DNA from: CAXMQZ01 sp963707075
GTDB taxonomy: Bacteria; Acidobacteriota; Thermoanaerobaculia; Multivoradales; JAHEKO01
Assembly: GCA_963707075.1 (NCBI GenBank)
Contig: CAVPOX010000015.1
Location: 787,958-851,957 of the forward strand
DNA length: 64,000 nt
Direction of reading: 5' to 3'
In this document: positions 62,017 to 64,000 of the stretch, one piece after another
Layout of the letters: every line of letters begins with the position of its first letter
How positions within the stretch are numbered: position 1 is the first letter of the stretch
Notes under the pieces: generated by a model
Told to the model about the DNA's origin: nothing
Seen by the model: only the letters and a program-made list of their open reading frames with translations
Databases searched by the model: none
Program-made: the position numbers and the translations under genes

Positions 62017-62870
62017 CGAAGATGGCGTAGTAGTCGGCAAGCAGCTGCTCCTGTCTGCCGTACAACTCGCTCCAGTCTGGGGTCACCGTGGTACCGCCAT
62101 ACGGCCAGTCGACGTCAGCGCGAACGGGCTGCCAGCCGGTGCTGGCGATGGCTGCCTGACCCTCCGGCGAGACGAGGAACTCCTGGAAGGCACGAGCCGC
62201 GGCCGAGGTCATCGCTATGGGCCACGACCGCCGCCGGGCTGAACAGCGCGATCGCACCGGGTTCCGGCCAGATCATCTTGATGGGTGCGCCGTTGTCGAT
62301 GCTGGCGCGGGCGATCTTGTCGAGGGTGATGCCCACGTCCTGGTTGCCCTCGGCCACGGCGGTCAGCGTGTCGACCGGAGAGGCCACCTGCGAGGCACCG
62401 TTGTCCCTGAGGGCCTCGTAGAAGTCCATGCCGTAGCCATCGGCCGTGCTGAGATAGCCGAAGGCCGCGAAGGCTGAGCCGGCGAAGCCAGGATCGGGCA
62501 GGACCACGCGGTCCGCATAGGCGGGGTCGATCAGGTCACTCCAGGCGATCGGCTGCGGCTCGACATCGTCGCCCGCCACCAGCACTAGGTTGAGCAGGCG
62601 CGTGCCCACGAAGGTGTCCCCCTTGAACGCGTCTGGCACGACGTCGAAGGCGGCGCCCTCGAGTGGAGCCAACAGGCCTTCAGCCTCGTAGCTCTGCACC
62701 GATAGCGGATCCGTGAGCCAGAGCAGGTCTGCGTCGCCACGCTCGACGACCGGGTTGATCTTGACCGCGTGGAACGAGTCCTGAACGTACTTGAACTGCA
62801 GCGACGGCGCATACGCCGCGAAGCTCAGGACCAGGATCGCGGCGGGCACCAGGAGACGACGCAACGTCAA
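62009..62870 (-). CDS. Extracellular binding protein of the Fbp-type importer, short N-terminus
   Basis: About 285 residues, with one frame correction near 62205. A short hydrophobic signal (LLVPAAILVLSFAAYAPS) is followed almost at once by RGDADLLWLTDPLSVQSYEA, which in FbpA-type proteins lies about 80 residues after the signal. The first strand and helix of lobe 1 appear missing. Later parts are normal (DLIDPAYADRVVLPDPGFAG, then RAFQEFLVSPEGQAAIASTG). A TTG at 62870 or 62864 starts just after AGGAG. The start is seven bases after the glycine decarboxylase stop. Confidence 0.72.
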
Positions 62871-62876
62871 CCGCTC

Positions 62877-64000
62877 CTACGACTCGGCGTAGGCCTCGAC
62901 CGAATCGCACGTGCAGACGAGGTTACGATCGCCATAGGTGTTGTCCACGCGCCCGACTGCCGGCCAGAATTTTCGCTCCCGCACCCACGGCGCCGGATAC
63001 GCCGCCTGCTCGCGCGGGTAGGGCCGATCCCAGCCGTCGTCCACAGGGCCTCGGCCGTGTGCGGCGCGTGCTTCAGCACGTTGTTCTCCCGGTCCGCTCG
63101 TCCCTCCTCGATATCGCGGATTTCCTGGCGAATCACGATCAACGCCTCGCACAAGCGGTCCAGTTCTTCGCGCGACTCGCTCTCGGTGGGCTCGATCATG
63201 AACGTCCCCGCCACCGGGAAGGACATCGTCGGGGCGTGGATGCCGAAGTCCATCAGACGCTTGGCCACGTCTTCCAGGCTGACCCCGGCCGAGTCTTGAA
63301 GGGCCGCAAATCGATGATGAACTCGTGGGCCACCAGCCGGCCGCTCGTGTAGAGCATCGGAAAGTGCTTCCAGTCGCCTGGCCATGTAGTTCGCGTTCAG
63401 GATCGCCACCTGACTGGCCTTGCGTTCAGACCGCGGCCGCCCATCATCGCGATGTACATCCAGGAAATGGGAAGGATGCTGGCGCTGCCCCAGGGCGCCG
63501 CGGCGACGCGGGCCGATGGCCCTGTTCCCCCCGGTCTGCGACCACCGGATGTCCGGGCAGATAGGGCGCCAGGTGCGCGGCGACGCGATCGGGCCCATAC
63601 CGGGTCCTCCGCCACCGTGCGGGATGCAGAACGTCTTGTGCAGATTGAGGTGGCACACGTCCGCGCCGTAATCACCCGGTCGGCACAGTCCGACCTGGGC
63701 GTTCATGTTGGCGCCGTCGAGGTAGACCTGGCCTCCGTGCTGATGAACGATGTCGCAGATCGTTCGGACGTCGTCCTCGAAGACCCCATGAGTGGACGGA
63801 TAGGTGACCATGAGCGCCGCGAGACGGTCCGCGTAGGCCTCGGCCTTGGACCTCAGGTCGGCAGAGATCGACGTTGCCGTGGTCGTCGCATGCCACGGGC
63901 GCGACCTCCATTCCCGCCATCACTGCCGTCGCCGGATTCGTCCCATGGGCCGAGGTGGGAATCAGACACACGTTGCGCCCGTGTCCGCCGCGGTCGTGAT
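62877..64000 (-). CDS. gcvP: Glycine dehydrogenase (decarboxylating) P-protein, C-terminal part
   Basis: The gene enters from beyond 64000; the visible 370 codons are the C-terminal half. The PLP lysine is in HLNLHKTFCIPHGGGGPGMG. Other landmarks are SAHGTNPATAVMAGM, MVTYPSTHGVFEDDVRTICD, VYLDGANMNAQVGLCRPGDY and the C-terminal TESESREELDRLCEALIVIR, then GDRNLVCTCDSVEAYAES. Frame corrections are needed near 63870, 63560, 63400, 63300 and 63050. The P-protein decarboxylates glycine and loads the aminomethyl group on the H-protein. It is followed seven bases later by the Fbp-type genes on the same strand. Confidence 0.92.

Overview
The window is a high-GC bacterial segment with tightly packed genes, many overlapping by 1-4 bases. 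It has no rRNA and no phage, IS or CRISPR signature. Several traits fit a Chloroflexota lineage (Limnocylindria-like) or an actinobacterium-like relative: an F420-type LLM oxidoreductase, a split transketolase, a type I-beta DAHP synthase with an N-terminal regulatory domain, Ku, paired M16 peptidases, and leaderless promoters with a -10 about 6 bases before the start codon. That placement is inference, because no phylogenetic marker is complete.

A warning about quality: about half of the conserved proteins can be read only by switching frame one or more times, and the tRNA-Lys has one extra A in its T-loop. This pattern fits uncorrected long-read indels better than mass pseudogenisation. Frameshifted genes are therefore given as one stitched CDS, and the crossover points are approximate.

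Layout. (1) 1-633: ECF sigma factor and a coupled partial gene. (2) 742-13258, minus strand: ten genes with gaps of at most 39 bases, apparently one operon. In transcription order they are a PEP-utilising (His-domain) protein, a GntR regulator, an HPr-kinase-like P-loop protein, the three subunits of a xanthine-dehydrogenase-type molybdenum hydroxylase, a cyclase-family hydrolase, a Zn alcohol dehydrogenase, a truncated pyruvate phosphate dikinase-like protein and a phosphofructokinase. (3) 13699-20756, plus strand, divergent: cupin, two-piece transketolase and a complete branched-chain-type (HAAT) ABC importer, closed by a terminator. The 440-base gap between the two units carries two copies of an 11-base motif centred on a palindrome, a candidate GntR operator. 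Together these look like an uncharacterised uptake and catabolic island for an unknown small organic compound, with PEP-type phosphotransfer chemistry and an HprK-like kinase built in. (4) 20998-27522: metallophosphatase, AcuC-like deacetylase, a short PfkB kinase, an active/inactive M16 peptidase pair and MscS. (5) 27612-32740: carA-carB and a Pnkp-type kinase. (6) 32823-36598: lipoprotein of the SGNH fold without its catalytic residues, Ku, a ligase-like protein without its catalytic residues, and a TetR gene divergent from a small Cys-containing protein with 16-base repeats between them. (7) tRNA-Lys at 36874-36949, HpcH aldolase, secreted META-domain protein, aldehyde dehydrogenase, MFS exporter, CysRS-tail/glycosyltransferase fusion, TPR-rhomboid, NadR-like ATPase, LLM oxidoreductase, SnoaL-like protein, membrane protein, TetR and Pgm. 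(8) 50121-55025: complete BMP/Nup-type nucleoside ABC importer with a hairpin after the binding-protein gene. (9) 55109-64000, minus strand: RhlE helicase, DAHP synthase, methyltransferase, DtxR-type regulator, Fbp-type iron importer and the C-terminal part of glycine decarboxylase P-protein.
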